A stretch of 38,122 bases of DNA from Pseudomonadaceae bacterium (GTDB lineage: Bacteria; Pseudomonadota; Gammaproteobacteria; Pseudomonadales; Pseudomonadaceae), in NCBI GenBank assembly GCA_019747075.1, contig JAIERF010000243.1, positions 1 to 38,122 of the forward strand, read 5' to 3'. Below the pieces are notes generated by a model, which saw only the letters and a list, made by a program, of their open reading frames with translations, searched no databases and had not been told where the DNA came from. The position numbers and the translations under genes are program-made. Shown piece after piece: positions 27,933 to 36,292 of this stretch; within the stretch, counting starts at the first letter, position 1; every line of letters starts with the position of its first letter.

Positions 27933-28628
27933 TCAGGCTGCTAGTTGGTCAGCCAGTTGTGCCTTGCGGCGGCGTGCGGCAGCTGCGCCCATAATGGCCA
28001 AGCCTGCCAGCAACATGGCATAAGTCTCAGGCTCTGGAACTGGGGCGATGTTGTCCTGAACTAGGACATAGCGCTGCCAGTCTTGCGAGTCGTTGAGCTC
28101 AATGTTACTGCCGGCGCGCCAGCCGCCATCGACTCCTGTCGGCATAACATCATATCCGCCGCTGGTGTGCCAGCTCAGACGATCACGCTCAGGTGTGCCA
28201 GCCCAAGTTGAGCCATTGATGTCGGCAGAATTTTGCTGGATGGCGTCACCCGCGCCTGCAAAGCCCATGGAGCCGCCGTTGTAATACCACTCAACGCCGT
28301 TTGCTTGATGGGTTTGGTTTTGTGCAGTGTATTGAGTTACTTCTTCCAGTCCAGCCCACGCGAGCACATCAAATACGCTGGATGCAATGTTCTTTGCGGC
28401 CAACATGATTTTGGAGCCGGCGGCAATGCTGCCGAATACATCGCTAATTGAGAAGGAACCGCCATAGGCGCCTTGGTAAACGATCTTCCAGCCGCCATTG
28501 AGAACGCTGTTGTAGTCAACGTCGTTCTGCACGCCGGTAGGGGTGTAGCTAGCCGCTTGCGCGGAAAAGGCGGCAAAAACCAATGCCAGCGTGGCGGTTG
28601 AATTGCGGGCAAAGCGCTTGATGCTCAT
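27933..28628 (-). CDS. PEP-CTERM sorting domain protein (VPEP signal), likely XrtB substrate
   Basis: 231-residue secreted protein: signal peptide (about 1-26, FSAQAA), a cysteine-free, Gly/Asn/Trp-rich middle, then a textbook PEP-CTERM tail: VPEPETYAMLLAGL (from residue 197), a hydrophobic helix and ARRRK (219-223), plus nine extra residues. The middle contains NGVEWYYNGGSMGF and DRLSWHT...GGWRAG, features I have seen in PEP-CTERM proteins of unknown function. It differs from the other three substrates here, which have VPLP. ATG at 28628 follows AAGGAGCAACAC (good ribosome site). A sigma-54-like promoter lies 56 bp upstream. Confidence 0.92.
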   Translation of the reverse strand: MSIKRFARNSTATLALVFAAFSAQAASYTPTGVQNDVDYNSVLNGGWKIVYQGAYGGSFSISDVFGSIAAGSKIMLAAKNIASSVFDVLAWAGLEEVTQYTAQNQTHQANGVEWYYNGGSMGFAGAGDAIQQNSADINGSTWAGTPERDRLSWHTSGGYDVMPTGVDGGWRAGSNIELNDSQDWQRYVLVQDNIAPVPEPETYAMLLAGLAIMGAAAARRRKAQLADQLAA

Positions 28629-28681
28629 GTGTTGCTCCTTGTAATGATTGCTTCTGCGTGTGGTGCGCTTGATGCGCGATG

Positions 28682-28698
28682 TAGCAAGTCATGCACCA
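28682..28698 (-). promoter_or_regulatory. Sigma-54 type promoter for the VPEP PEP-CTERM gene
   Basis: On the minus strand the sequence reads TGGTGCATGACTTGCTA: GG and GC separated by exactly ten bases, TTGCT perfect for the -12 box and TGG--C for the -24 box. Expected start near 28672 gives a leader of about 44 bases. PEP-CTERM genes in Zoogloea are known to depend on RpoN with PrsK/PrsR; neither regulator is in this window. Confidence 0.6.
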
Positions 28699-28896
28699 CA
28701 GCACCGCCTGACGGCGGAAGAAAGCATGACGGTCCATCGACAGCTTTTAAAACCAAAACGCGAGGCAAGTTATCTGTTACAAGGTGTTCCGTCAAGGAAT
28801 TGCTATTGCTGCCAGAAATACGCAGGCGGGGTCAAATTTTTGGCGTGCTCAACCCGCGAAGCATTCTCACGCCAGAGTGATCGGGCATGGGAGCGG

Positions 28897-29580
28897 TTAG
28901 GCTATCCGGTGTCGACGATGTAGCAAGCCTCCAAGGCCCAGTGCTGAAAGCATCAGGATGGCGGCGCCGGGAAGTGGCACAGAAGAGATGCTGATCAAAT
29001 TTTGTGCGATGGTCTTGTCGTTCATAATGCCATCATAGAAATAGTTGATTTTGTAATTGCCGGTGGTTTTCCCATCAAGCTTTAACCAGTCGCCAGCCAG
29101 CGCTTGTGCGTTGCCGAAGCCGTTGGCCTTGAATGTGCCGTTAGCCAGGCTGTAACCGCCGCCAGTGTCAGTAACGATTTCCCAGATGGCTAACTGGAAA
29201 GCGGTGGATGTCTTCTTGTCTGTAACCTCGGCATAGCGCTGATTTACGAGCTTTTGCAGATCGTTGGCACTGTTGAGTTGGTTCGAGTTGCCAATGGTGT
29301 ATTCAAATTTGTTGTTCAACGCATGAAATACGTCCACACACCAGGCAATCAGTGAGGTGCCGGTGCTTTTTTCAACCATGTTGAAACCACCCGCTACCGT
29401 TGATTTCGATTCAAGGCCATATTTTGCCGGATTCAAGTCAGCATAAATTGTTCCGCTGGTTGAGCCGTAAGCGAAGCCTTTGTATTCCAGCGTTGTGCTC
29501 GCGGCTAGGGCGTTTTGGGCGGCAGAGGACACCGTGCAAAGCAGGATGGTGTTAAACAACCAGGAGGCTCGTGATCGCAT
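28897..29580 (-). CDS. VPLPA-CTERM protein with candidate Cys-Gln thioester domain
   Basis: 227-residue secreted protein: signal peptide (about 1-27, NALAA), one compact domain, and a C-terminal VPLPGAA (201-207) - hydrophobic helix - HRRHR tail of the VPLPA-CTERM type, predicted substrate of the divergent XrtD. The mature protein has a single cysteine, C81 in IAWCVDVF, and Q129 in FQLAIWEIV. This pairing resembles the [YFW]C and QxAIW motifs of Gram-positive thioester (TQXA) adhesin domains, where Cys and Gln form an internal thioester that binds host amines; that function is inference here. ATG at 29580 chosen: it gives a proper signal peptide, though the ribosome site (GAGA) is weak. Transcribed divergently from xrtD across 172 bp. 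Confidence 0.85.
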   Translation of the reverse strand: MRSRASWLFNTILLCTVSSAAQNALAASTTLEYKGFAYGSTSGTIYADLNPAKYGLESKSTVAGGFNMVEKSTGTSLIAWCVDVFHALNNKFEYTIGNSNQLNSANDLQKLVNQRYAEVTDKKTSTAFQLAIWEIVTDTGGGYSLANGTFKANGFGNAQALAGDWLKLDGKTTGNYKINYFYDGIMNDKTIAQNLISISSVPLPGAAILMLSALGLGGLLHRRHRIA

Positions 29581-29607
29581 GGTGGGTCTCTGCAGGAAAA
29601 TATAGGG

Positions 29608-29627
29608 TTTGTGATAGGCTTCACAAA
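29608..29627. promoter_or_regulatory. CRP/Vfr-type binding site (perfect palindrome)
   Basis: TTTGTGA-N6-TCACAAA, a perfect inverted repeat containing TGTGA-N6-TCACA, the exact CRP half-site arrangement, also bound by Vfr in Pseudomonas. It lies 27 bp upstream of the VPLPA gene start (minus strand) and 125 bp upstream of xrtD, so it could repress the first or act on both. Function is inferred from sequence only. Confidence 0.65.
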
Positions 29628-29752
29628 GTATATATCGGCAAGTCTTCGAGAAAACCCCCACCTAACTTCCTGCAAACTGATGCGTTCAGTCTGTGGGTGC
29701 TTCCCGGCAGGCTGCGCGGGTACAATCAACCGATTATCAGGGAGGATTATTT

Positions 29753-31303
29753 ATGGGCGAATCTGTGGTTGGCCGCATCGGGCGTATGCCGATGTGCTTT
29801 GTGGTTGCCATTGCCCTGGCTTTTTTTGCCTATTTTGGCGGTTTGACTGAGCTCGTTAGTCGATGGAGCAAGCAAGAGGAGTACAGCCACGGTTTTTTCA
29901 TTCCTCTCATCAGCCTGTGGCTGCTATGGCAGCGCCGTGACGCATTAAAAATCAGCATAGGTCCACCATCTTGGGTGGGTGTGCTGTTGCTTCTCGTGTC
30001 CATTGGCATGCTGCTGATGGGTGAGCTGACAGCCATTTTTATTCTTGTGCAGTACGGTTTTATTCTTTGTCTGGTGGCACTGCTGCTCTGTTTGGGTGGC
30101 AAGCCACTTTTGCGCGTGACGTTTCTGCCGGTGTTACTGCTGATTTTTGCCGTGCCGTTACCCTATTTTGTCGACTCACAACTTTCCTGGCGTTTGCAGT
30201 TAGTGTCTTCGCAGATTGGTGTCGCAGTGCTTAGAGCACTCGATATTTCTGTGTTCCTTGAAGGCAATATCATTGATCTCGGTTCTTACCGTTTGCAGGT
30301 AGTGGAAGCCTGCAGTGGTTTGCGATACCTCTATCCACTCCTGAGTATCGGCTTTCTGATGGCCTACATGTTCCGTGGCCCGAGCTGGCAGAAGGCTGTG
30401 CTGTTCCTATCAACCATTCCAGTTACCGTGCTGATGAATAGCTTGCGCATTGCTGCGGTGGGCGTGTTGGTGGAGCGCTGGGGCATTGGTATGGCGGATG
30501 GTTTTCTGCACTATTTCGAGGGCTGGATCATTTTCATGACCTGCCTGATGTTCTTGCTTGCGTTGGTTTGGGTGTTTGAGCGTTTAGGTGCTCGCAGGAA
30601 TGTGCTGGATGTGCTGAGTTTTCCCGCTATTGCCGGGGGCGGTGCGGACCCCGCCCCGCCGCTTGTGCGCCATCCGCTGACTTTAGCCTTGCCCATGTTG
30701 GTGTTGGCTGGACTGGCTGTAGGCGGTATTGGTCAGCGTGAAGAGGTGCGCTTGGATCGTGTGCCGCTCAATGCTTTCCCTTTGATATTGGATGACTGGA
30801 AGGCCAGTGAAAGTCGGTTAGACACTCAAGTCGAAATCAGTTTGGGTCTGGATGATTATGTGATCGCCGATTATCGTCGCAGCGAATCAGATGTCGTGAA
30901 TTTTTATGCGGCCTACTACGGCTCGCAGCGTAAGGGCGTCTCGCCACACTCACCTCAGGTCTGCATTCCCGGTGGGGGCTGGCTCATTACCGGTCTAGGG
31001 CGCGAGCCAGTCACCCTCTTTGGCGGTGAAAGCTTTGAAGTCAATCGCGTCATTATCGAGCGCGCTGGACAGCGGCAGTTGGTTTATTACTGGTTCGAAC
31101 AGCGTGGTCGACGTATCGCGAACGAGTATTGGATGAAGTGGTATTTGTTGGTGGATGCCTTGATGCGTAACCGCAGTGACGGTGCTTTGGTGCGCGTCAC
31201 TACAGCTATCGGCGCACTTGAGGCTCCCGCGAATGCGGACCGGCGACTACAGGATTTTATGAAGCTTTCAGTGCCGCGCTTGGCGGCTCACGTTCCGCAT
31301 TGA
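29753..31303 (+). CDS. xrtD: Exosortase fused to EpsI, XrtD (VPLPA-CTERM-specific) type
   Basis: 516-residue inner-membrane fusion. The N-terminal exosortase (about 1-275, eight hydrophobic segments) has an intact triad: C187 in VVEACSGLRYL, R232 in MNSLRIAAV and H253 in GFLHYFEG. After a linker (about 280-310) and one more membrane helix (312-328) comes an EpsI domain (about 335-516) with C404 in SPQVCIPGGGW. Fused exosortase/EpsI proteins occur in the XrtA and XrtD subgroups; I favour XrtD because three proteins nearby carry VPLP signals, the motif known for that enzyme. ATG at 29753 has GGAGG seven bases upstream. First gene of the plus-strand exopolysaccharide operon; a TACAAT -10 candidate (29721-29726) lacks a good -35. 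Confidence 0.88.
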   Translation: MGESVVGRIGRMPMCFVVAIALAFFAYFGGLTELVSRWSKQEEYSHGFFIPLISLWLLWQRRDALKISIGPPSWVGVLLLLVSIGMLLMGELTAIFILVQYGFILCLVALLLCLGGKPLLRVTFLPVLLLIFAVPLPYFVDSQLSWRLQLVSSQIGVAVLRALDISVFLEGNIIDLGSYRLQVVEACSGLRYLYPLLSIGFLMAYMFRGPSWQKAVLFLSTIPVTVLMNSLRIAAVGVLVERWGIGMADGFLHYFEGWIIFMTCLMFLLALVWVFERLGARRNVLDVLSFPAIAGGGADPAPPLVRHPLTLALPMLVLAGLAVGGIGQREEVRLDRVPLNAFPLILDDWKASESRLDTQVEISLGLDDYVIADYRRSESDVVNFYAAYYGSQRKGVSPHSPQVCIPGGGWLITGLGREPVTLFGGESFEVNRVIIERAGQRQLVYYWFEQRGRRIANEYWMKWYLLVDALMRNRSDGALVRVTTAIGALEAPANADRRLQDFMKLSVPRLAAHVPH

Positions 31304-31322
31304 CTTCCAGGGGTTGGATACG

Positions 31323-33728
31323 ATGAAAAAGCATTGGAATAAGGTTGGCAAAGAGACCCGGATTGCTTTGCTTTCGGTGGTTGTCGCTGGTTTGGTGGCC
31401 TGTTCATCACCTGCTGAAAAGGCCAACAAGTATTACGAAAAAGGCCTGGCGCTGATGGAGCAGGGGGATTTGCTCAAGGCGCGCATTGAGTTGCAGAACG
31501 CTTTGCAAATCAAGCCAGAACTCACCGGGGCATGGTTTGCATTGGCTCAGATTGCAGAGCAGCAGGGTGACTGGGAAAAACTGTTCAGTTTGCTGAATAA
31601 GGTGGCTGATCAAGATCCGCGACATCTTGATACCCAGATCAAGTTGGGCCGTATGCTGCTGGCTGCCGGTCGGCTGGACAAGGCGCTTGCTGCGAGCGAT
31701 GCCACCCTGCTTCTGGCGCCAAATAACGCCGAAGTGCTGGGATTGCGTGCGGGGGTTCTCTATAAGCTGGAAGATACTGCTGGAGCGGTTGCCCAGGCCA
31801 ATGCTGCACTGGCGCTTAGTCCAGGCAATATTGATGCACTTGTGGTTTTGGCGACTGAGCGTCTGGCGGCCAATGACGCTGAAAAAGCCATTGAGTATCT
31901 GGATCGCGGCTTAAAAACTAACGAGAAGAACATTGCACTGCAGCTTATTAAGGTACAGGCGCTTGAGTCGTTGGCTCAGACCGATTCATCTGAGGCCATC
32001 TTCCGCAAACTGATCGCCCTCTACCCGGAAACTCGGGCTTTGCGTCATACGCTTGCTCAGTTCTATTTGAGTCACGGTCGTCCGGATGCCGCTGAAGCCG
32101 AGTACCGCGCAATTGCGGCTGAGAATCCCGCTGATATCCAGGCGCGTCTGGATGTGGTGCGTTTTATTGGTTCGGTCAAAGGGCAGAAAGCAGCTCAGCA
32201 GCATTTGCAGGAAATGATTAGCAGTGAACCTGGCAATAACGAGCTTGGTTTTGCTTTGGCTTCGATGCAGCAAGCCGAGGGGAATCATCGTGCTGCCGAG
32301 GCGGTGTTTCGCAGCATCATTGATAGATCGGGCGAGAGCCCCGATGCTGTAAAAGCCAAGGGACTGCTTGCCGGGGTATTGCTTGCGAATGGGGATAAGC
32401 CGGCAGCGCAGGCCTTGATTGATCAGGTGCTAGCAGGGGATCAGCGCAATGAACAAGGCTTGCTGCTCAAGGCAAGCCTGGGCGTAGATGAGCGTAAGTT
32501 CGATCTGGCTATTGCAGATTTGCGCACTATTTTGCGCGACTCCCCGAACTCTCCTCGTGCCCTGCTGATGCTGGCCAAGGCTCATGAGCTAGCCGGTGCG
32601 CCTGAACTTGCTCAAGAAAACTATCAGAAAGCCTATGAGGCGGGTAAGCCTGCCCTGCAGTTCGGCGTCGCTTATGCCGAGTTTTTGTTGACGCGTAATC
32701 AGCCTGCTCGCGCGGAGGTTGTGGTCTCTGAAGTTTTGCAGGCAGAACCTGCAAGTGTTCCCGCAATGAGAATACTGGCGCAGGCCCGGATAAACCAAAG
32801 CGATTGGTCCGGGGCGCAGGCGGTTGCTAATGAGATAAATAAACTGGAGGGGCAGGAGCAGCTGGCTGAGCAAATTCGTGGCGCGGTATTTGCGGCTAGT
32901 AAGGATTATGCGGGGAGTATTGCGGCGTTTCGCCGTGCATATGATGTTGCCCCGTCCAAGGTGCAGCCTATGGTAACGCTGGTGCGTTCCTACCTGCTTG
33001 CTGGTAAGACAGGCGAGGCCATGGACTTTCTAGGCTCCGTTATTCAAGCCAGTCCGGATAATGTCACGGCTTTACTGTTGCTCGGGGAGCTACAAGCAGC
33101 AAATGGCAATAACACTGAGGCGGCCCAGCGTTTCGAACAGGTGATCAGCTTGCAGCCGCAAAATACAGCTGGGTATACCAATCTGGCTAATTTGCGCATG
33201 CGTGAAGGGCATACGGATGCTGCGGAGCAGGTTGTCGGACGTGGTTTGTTGGCCGTGCCGGGTAACTTCGATCTGCTTATGGCTCAGGCCAGTATCTATG
33301 AAGTTTCGAGTCGTTTTGAGGCGGCAATTACAGCGTATGAGGCCTTGCTCAAAAAATATCCTGGCTCGGATGTGGTAGTTAACAATTTGGCCAGTCTACT
33401 GAGTGAGCATCGCACTGATCAGGCGAGTTTGTTGCGCGCCTATGAGATGACTCAACGCTTTAACCGCAGCGATGCTCCTTACTTCAAAGACACTTTGGGG
33501 TGGGCAAGCTACCGATTAGGTAAGGTCGAAGAAGCGTTGCCTTTAATCGAAAGTGCGGTTCGTCAGTTGCCTGAACAGCCGGTATTTCGCTACCACTTAG
33601 GTGTGAGCTATGCAGCGCTGAATCGTAAAGAACTTGCACGCCAAGAATTAGAGAAGGCGTTAGAGTTGAGTCAAGACAATGCTCTGCAAAGCACTGAGCA
33701 GATTCGCAGCGCGCTGGAAGGCTTGTAA
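31323..33728 (+). CDS. prsT: PrsT-like PEP-CTERM system TPR-repeat lipoprotein
   Basis: 801-residue lipoprotein: signal peptide with LVAC lipobox (C27), Ser at +2 suggesting outer-membrane sorting, then about 20 tetratricopeptide repeats filling the rest (e.g. KANKYYEKGLALMEQGD, GAWFALAQIAEQQGDWEKL). PrsT proteins are found beside exosortase/EPS genes and probably scaffold secretion or polysaccharide export in the periplasm. Its length is somewhat below the 900-odd residues I recall as usual. ATG at 31323 has AGGGG about ten bases upstream, 19 bp after the xrtD stop. Confidence 0.9.
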   Translation: MKKHWNKVGKETRIALLSVVVAGLVACSSPAEKANKYYEKGLALMEQGDLLKARIELQNALQIKPELTGAWFALAQIAEQQGDWEKLFSLLNKVADQDPRHLDTQIKLGRMLLAAGRLDKALAASDATLLLAPNNAEVLGLRAGVLYKLEDTAGAVAQANAALALSPGNIDALVVLATERLAANDAEKAIEYLDRGLKTNEKNIALQLIKVQALESLAQTDSSEAIFRKLIALYPETRALRHTLAQFYLSHGRPDAAEAEYRAIAAENPADIQARLDVVRFIGSVKGQKAAQQHLQEMISSEPGNNELGFALASMQQAEGNHRAAEAVFRSIIDRSGESPDAVKAKGLLAGVLLANGDKPAAQALIDQVLAGDQRNEQGLLLKASLGVDERKFDLAIADLRTILRDSPNSPRALLMLAKAHELAGAPELAQENYQKAYEAGKPALQFGVAYAEFLLTRNQPARAEVVVSEVLQAEPASVPAMRILAQARINQSDWSGAQAVANEINKLEGQEQLAEQIRGAVFAASKDYAGSIAAFRRAYDVAPSKVQPMVTLVRSYLLAGKTGEAMDFLGSVIQASPDNVTALLLLGELQAANGNNTEAAQRFEQVISLQPQNTAGYTNLANLRMREGHTDAAEQVVGRGLLAVPGNFDLLMAQASIYEVSSRFEAAITAYEALLKKYPGSDVVVNNLASLLSEHRTDQASLLRAYEMTQRFNRSDAPYFKDTLGWASYRLGKVEEALPLIESAVRQLPEQPVFRYHLGVSYAALNRKELARQELEKALELSQDNALQSTEQIRSALEGL

Positions 33729-33749
33729 TGTGCTTAGGGCAATTTAATC

Positions 33750-34571
33750 ATGTATGAAGTATTTTACGGCCTGAAGGAAAAGCCGTTTTCCATCCAGCCC
33801 GATCCGGATTTTCTGTTCATGGGCAAGAGGCACAGCATGGCCTATGCCATGCTGGAGTACAGTGTTGCTAATAAAGCTGGTTTCACTGTCATCAGTGGGG
33901 AGATAGGTTGTGGTAAAACTACGCTGATACGCAACTTGCTGAATAACCTTGGGGATAACGTGCTGATAGGCTTGGTCAGCAATACCCATGAGGATATAAC
34001 CAATTTACTTGAATGGTTGATGCTGGCGTTTGGTTTGCCTTATACAGGGCTGTCGAAAGTCGCCTTGTATGACTCATTTCAGAGTTTTCTGGTTAATCAG
34101 TACGGTGCTGGTAATAGGGTTTTGCTTATCGTGGATGAAGCGCAGAACTTGAGTCCAAGTGCGCTGGAGTCGCTACGAATGCTCTCCAATATAAATGCAG
34201 ATAAAGATCAGCTTCTGCAGATAATTCTTGTTGGCCAGCCGCAGTTAAAAGAGGTCTTGCGCCGTCCTGAGCTTAGGCAGTTGGCTCAGAGAGTGTCCTC
34301 GCACTTTTTTATCCCTCCGCTGGATGCTGGAGAAGTGGCTGGGTATATCCAGCACAGGCTTAAGGTTTCCGGGCGAGAAGAGCCGTTGTTTACACTGGCT
34401 GCATGCGAGCGTATTGCTCAGCTAAGCGGCGGCATCCCTCGAAGTATCAATATTTTGTGTGATACCGCGCTGGTGTATGGGTTCTCTGATGAACTTCGTC
34501 TAGTCGATGTGGATATCATTGATGACGTCGTTAAGGATCAGGACGAGTTCGGTGTTTTTTCAATGGGTTGA
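33750..34571 (+). CDS. Exosortase-system AAA ATPase (ExeA/GspA-like)
   Basis: 273-residue P-loop ATPase starting with MYEVFYGLKEKPFSIQPDP, the typical ExeA-type N terminus. Walker A GEIGCGKTT (50-58), Walker B LLIVDEAQN (about 125-133) and the sensor segment GQPQL follow. This subgroup sits in PEP-CTERM/exosortase exopolysaccharide loci, probably energising or regulating assembly at the inner membrane; it lacks the C-terminal peptidoglycan-binding domain of ExeA. 21 bp after prsT. The following 116 bp hold no gene I can support. Confidence 0.9.
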   Translation: MYEVFYGLKEKPFSIQPDPDFLFMGKRHSMAYAMLEYSVANKAGFTVISGEIGCGKTTLIRNLLNNLGDNVLIGLVSNTHEDITNLLEWLMLAFGLPYTGLSKVALYDSFQSFLVNQYGAGNRVLLIVDEAQNLSPSALESLRMLSNINADKDQLLQIILVGQPQLKEVLRRPELRQLAQRVSSHFFIPPLDAGEVAGYIQHRLKVSGREEPLFTLAACERIAQLSGGIPRSINILCDTALVYGFSDELRLVDVDIIDDVVKDQDEFGVFSMG

Positions 34572-34687
34572 GTGTGCTTTAGGTCGCTATGAGCGGCAAT
34601 GGCGTGAGTATTAGTATTCTTCAGAGCTTTGCAGAGGATTTACGAGCTAATGAGTGTTGTAGAAGAGCAAAGTAGTGTGGTCCAGTC

Positions 34688-36112
34688 ATGACATTCCAGC
34701 CAGGCGGTCGCCGTTCGATACTTCAACGCCGTAGTAGTACTAGTAATACCATTCAGGCCGCTCTCGATGGTGTTGCTGTGCTGGGGGTTTCTTGGTGGCT
34801 AATTGACTATCACATTGGCGTCCTAACCTCTGCTTATGTGATTATGTTGTTGCTGCTTGTCGGCTCTTTAGCAGTTGTTTATGACCACTATGCAATTTAT
34901 CGCAGTAACGCTAGTTTAACGCTCAAGGCTTTTAGGCTTTTCAAGGCATGGACTGCTACTTTTGCTTTTCTGGTTGCTATGGCCTTTCTAACAAAACAAA
35001 GCGAGCAGTATTCGCGGCTGCTGGTGGCGCAAATATATGTGCTCGGGTTTTTTGCTCAATTGATTTTGCATGTGGTGATGCGTGAAGTGCAGAAGAAGCT
35101 CTCTGCTCAAGTAACGCAGTCAGAAAATGCACTGATTATTGGCTCTGGGCGGCTGGCGAACTTTCTGAACCGTAAGATTACTGATAATCCTTGGATCGGT
35201 GAGCGTGTCGTCGGCTGTGTATTGATTAAAGATGGTGATGACCTTGGGCTGACACAGTCAGATGAGTCACGGCAGTTGTCGGTGTTGGGAGGTATTGCTG
35301 ATCTTGATGATCTTATTGAGCGGCACGCCATTCGCACCGTGTATTTCGTGACTCCATTAGATGCCTCTGAGGTCATCGAGTCGGTTTATTTTAAATTGCT
35401 TGATAAACACATTGCGGTTAATTGGGTGCCTGACATTTTTTCGCTCCGGTTGATTAATCACAGTGTCCGTGAGATCGCGGGTATTCCTGTGTTGACCTTG
35501 TCAGAAACGCCTCTGACGGGGATGCGACATTTCCTTAAAAATGTTGAAGATCGTTTGTTGGCATCCTTGGCGTTGCTTCTTGTCGCACCTGTGTTGGCGC
35601 TCGTCGCTATTGCCATCAAGCTCGATAGCTCGGGGCCGGTGTTCTTTCGGCAGCAACGAAAAGGCTGGAATGGGGATGTTTTTTGGATATGGAAGTTTCG
35701 CAGCATGGTTGTGCATCAGCCTGTCGACGGCGTAGTAAAGCAGGCGCAACTGAATGATCCACGGGTGACAAGGGTTGGAGCGTTTATCCGGCGAACCAGT
35801 CTTGATGAGCTACCGCAGCTATTCAACGTACTGCAGGGCGATATGTCGCTGGTTGGTCCTCGACCGCATGCTATTCAGCATGATGCTGAGTATTCCGACA
35901 GTATTGTGGACTATTTTGCGCGTCACAATATCAAGCCCGGCATCACGGGCTTGGCTCAGGTACGAGGTTTTCGAGGCGAGACGAAAGACCTTGATCAGAT
36001 GATTCAGCGTGTTGAATCAGATATTGAATACATCAACAACTGGTCGCTCTGGCTGGATTTTGTGATTCTCCTCCGCACCGTGACGGCATTCACCGGCAAG
36101 CACGCTTATTAG
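34688..36112 (+). CDS. Undecaprenyl-phosphate sugar-1-phosphate transferase (WcaJ/WbaP family)
   Basis: 474-residue polyprenyl-phosphate sugar phosphotransferase that starts exopolysaccharide repeat synthesis by loading the first sugar, usually glucose-1-phosphate, on undecaprenyl phosphate. Four to five membrane helices (about 20-130), a nucleotide-binding-like middle ([14 protein letters not shown], about 145-165), a further membrane segment (about 290-312) and the catalytic core: [47 protein letters not shown], and [12 protein letters not shown]. The sugar cannot be read from sequence. Start ATG at 34688 overlaps a short upstream reading frame (ATGA). Base composition near 40% GC in its first part. 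Confidence 0.93.
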   Translation: MTFQPGGRRSILQRRSSTSNTIQAALDGVAVLGVSWWLIDYHIGVLTSAYVIMLLLLVGSLAVVYDHYAIYRSNASLTLKAFRLFKAWTATFAFLVAMAFLTKQSEQYSRLLVAQIYVLGFFAQLILHVVMREVQKKLSAQVTQSENALIIGSGRLANFLNRKITDNPWIGERVVGCVLIKDGDDLGLTQSDESRQLSVLGGIADLDDLIERHAIRTVYFVTPLDASEVIESVYFKLLDKHIAVNWVPDIFSLRLINHSVREIAGIPVLTLSETPLTGMRHFLKNVEDRLLASLALLLVAPVLALVAIAIKLDSSGPVFFRQQRKGWNGDVFWIWKFRSMVVHQPVDGVVKQAQLNDPRVTRVGAFIRRTSLDELPQLFNVLQGDMSLVGPRPHAIQHDAEYSDSIVDYFARHNIKPGITGLAQVRGFRGETKDLDQMIQRVESDIEYINNWSLWLDFVILLRTVTAFTGKHAY

Positions 36113-36217
36113 TGGTGCTGCTGCTCGAAATGGTTTGGCGTGCAGTATAGAAAAATCCTGTTTTGGGTCGGGATATGGGCCCCACACTTCTGGGTTTCAC
36201 TGATGTGAGTGGGGCGG

Positions 36218-36233
36218 CGGCACCATGCTTGCG
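36218..36233 (+). promoter_or_regulatory. Sigma-54 type promoter before the VPLPA-CTERM pair
   Basis: CGGCACCATGCTTGCG: GG (36219-36220) and GC (36231-36232) separated by ten bases, with GGCAC and TTGC matching the -24/-12 consensus. Expected start near 36244, 120 bp before the ATG at 36367. Confidence 0.6.
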
Positions 36234-36292
36234 CCGGTTATTTGGCGTCAGCATCTATTTTCTGGTTGGCGGTTTATTTAGTGGACGTAACG

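Noticed and set aside
28740-28896. Possible gene or insertion-sequence remnant between the VPEP and thioester-like genes
   Set aside because: Only short frames without ribosome sites, and no terminal inverted repeats; nothing supportable beyond the promoter nearby.
29695-29708. GG-N10-GC spacing upstream of xrtD as a sigma-54 promoter
   Set aside because: The -12 box reads CGGC rather than TTGC and the -24 box lacks CAC; too weak.
36176-36216. Short inverted repeat GCCCCAC...GTGGGGC as terminator of the sugar transferase gene
   Set aside because: Seven pairs, long loop and no T-tract; not convincing.
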